From the NCBI RefSeq assembly GCF_013170825.1, contig NZ_CP033365.1:124001-188000 (forward strand): 64,000 nt of DNA, given 5' to 3'. The stretch comes from Mesorhizobium sp. NZP2298. GTDB taxonomy: Bacteria > Pseudomonadota > Alphaproteobacteria > Rhizobiales > Rhizobiaceae. The stretch's first letter is position 1, and every line of letters starts with the position of its first letter. Below the pieces are notes generated by a model. The model worked only from the letters and a program-made list of their open reading frames with translations. It was not told where the DNA came from and did no database searches. A program made the translations under genes and the position numbers. Below, piece after piece: positions 63,147 to 64,000 of this stretch.

Positions 63147-64000
63147 ATGCCGACGAACCTGCTCCGCTTCATGCTCGCCTTGATGCTGCTGCCGTTCTTG
63201 TGGACGGCGGCCGGAGCGCAAACCGTGAGTTTTCCCGAACTCAACAGCCCACTGCCCGGCCGCAGCGATGTCAGCTATCTCGACCTGGCCAAAATGGTCA
63301 TCCCGGACCTCGCCGCCGACAAGGACGGTTTCTACAAGGGTGGATTGCCGATCGACATGCGCCATATTGCCGGTGGCGATGAGGGCGGCTCGCCACCGGA
63401 GACGACGAGCCTGTCCAATGCGGCAGTGCTTCCCATCAAGGCCGGCGGCAAGGATCGGCTGGCGATGCTGTTCGATCTCGGCGATTCTCCCGACAGCGCC
63501 GAAGGCTATGCGGTGCTGGCGCTCTTCGACGTCACGGCCAAGCCGAAACTGCTCGATGCGGCCAATGTCGCGGTCGACCGCGGCACCTATTTCCGCGAGC
63601 CGAACAAGCTTTCGATCGGCGACGGCGACGACGTGCTCATCTCCATGAGCACGCATTTCAATTCGAACCAGGGCTATGTGAGTACGCTGCTGATCCTGCC
63701 TCGCGGGGACCGCCTTCAATTGGTCGACACGATCAACACGTTCGACGAAAACGTCTGCGCCTACAAACGCACCCAGGATCTGGCCTTCCTGACGCTGGAC
63801 GACGGAAAGCCTTATGCAGCGATCAAGGTGACGGCGACCGACGCCACGGTGCCGAGTGGTGAAAGTTGCGATGAGGCTGCGCCCAAGGCGGCGTCGCACG
63901 ACATTTCCGTCACCTACCATTGGGACAAGAAGACCTCACACTACGTCAAGGATTCCGACGCGTTCGAGAAATTGTCAGCAGAGAACGCGAAACGCTTCTG
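63147..64000 (+). CDS. Secreted hypothetical protein, cut by the window end
   Basis: 284 codons are visible and the frame is still open at base 64000. The ATG at 63147 follows CCGGGGGGA. The protein has a signal peptide (MPTNLLRFMLALMLLPFLWT, cleavage near GAQ) and a soluble mature part with VSFPELNSPLPGRSDVSYLD, MLFDLGDSPDSAEGY and YVSTLLILPRGDRLQLV. I do not recognise a domain. It appears to be a periplasmic beta-rich protein. One Cys pair (VCAYKR and ESCDEA) may form a disulphide. Confidence 0.75.
   Translation, partial: MPTNLLRFMLALMLLPFLWTAAGAQTVSFPELNSPLPGRSDVSYLDLAKMVIPDLAADKDGFYKGGLPIDMRHIAGGDEGGSPPETTSLSNAAVLPIKAGGKDRLAMLFDLGDSPDSAEGYAVLALFDVTAKPKLLDAANVAVDRGTYFREPNKLSIGDGDDVLISMSTHFNSNQGYVSTLLILPRGDRLQLVDTINTFDENVCAYKRTQDLAFLTLDDGKPYAAIKVTATDATVPSGESCDEAAPKAASHDISVTYHWDKKTSHYVKDSDAFEKLSAENAKRF

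Overview
The window is about 63% GC or higher, gene-dense and without tRNA, rRNA, phage, IS or CRISPR sequence. Gene content and protein similarity to rhizobial families recalled from memory point to an alphaproteobacterium of the Rhizobiales, most likely Mesorhizobium or a close relative. Supporting signs are the FdsGBAD formate dehydrogenase, a DmlA-like haloalkane dehalogenase, an MttB homologue without pyrrolysine, abundant ABC uptake systems, and dispersed palindromic intergenic repeats of the rhizobial type. It reads as ordinary chromosome rather than a symbiosis island.

Layout. 1-3314: dppABC dipeptide transporter (dppC runs off the left edge). 3784-6521: long-chain acyl-CoA ligase with a Lys/Ala/Pro-rich N-terminal tail, plus a methyltransferase. 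6809-8104: exported Sel1-repeat protein of lower GC. 8357-10728: pgi and a phosphatase. 11031-14303: a MocR regulator and an MttB-family methyltransferase, with shared TGTGCCA sites. 14314-17095: a small unknown gene and chrBA chromate resistance. 17322-22644: a sugar-acid dehydratase, CoxG, an ApbC/Mrp ATPase, and a Pit/DUF47 phosphate transport pair. 22814-29935: a LysR regulator and the NAD-dependent formate dehydrogenase operon. 30006-32955: a hydrolase/cyclase-like/LuxR fusion followed by three small genes. 33147-39864: a ydcSTUV-patD type polyamine uptake and gamma-aminobutyraldehyde dehydrogenase operon with its LysR regulator. 40140-42251: an Rrf2 regulator, a dithiol oxidoreductase and a DeoR regulator. 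42664-50055: two choline-kinase-like kinases around a dimethylglycine-dehydrogenase-like flavoprotein, a methyltransferase, a DMT exporter and a cytosine-deaminase-like hydrolase. 50240-56493: an ABC exporter, ilvD, a VOC protein and prfC. 56593-60031: dehalogenase and TetR regulator, a glycine/D-amino-acid oxidase-like gene, and a wrecked amidase. 60186-64000: class II amidotransferase, DUF6356, Lrp, dut, HAD phosphatase and a secreted protein cut by the right edge.

How the parts work together. Several units deal with small nitrogenous compounds and one-carbon units. MttB-type demethylation, a dimethylglycine-dehydrogenase-like flavoprotein and putrescine oxidation all release methyl groups, formaldehyde or aldehydes, and the Fds enzyme oxidises the resulting formate to CO2 with NADH. 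That link is inferred from co-location, not shown.

The most striking sequence signals are regulatory. There is a perfect 9-3-9 palindrome with an ATAG-N7-CTAT core before fdsG. Two regulators, Rrf2 and TetR, appear leaderless, with a palindromic operator lying on their own promoter. The MocR and mttB leaders share repeated TGTGCCA motifs. A LysR-type box lies before ydcS, and a palindromic repeat element sits inside the ydcS-ydcT gap. Dispersed composite repeats lie between most convergent gene pairs.
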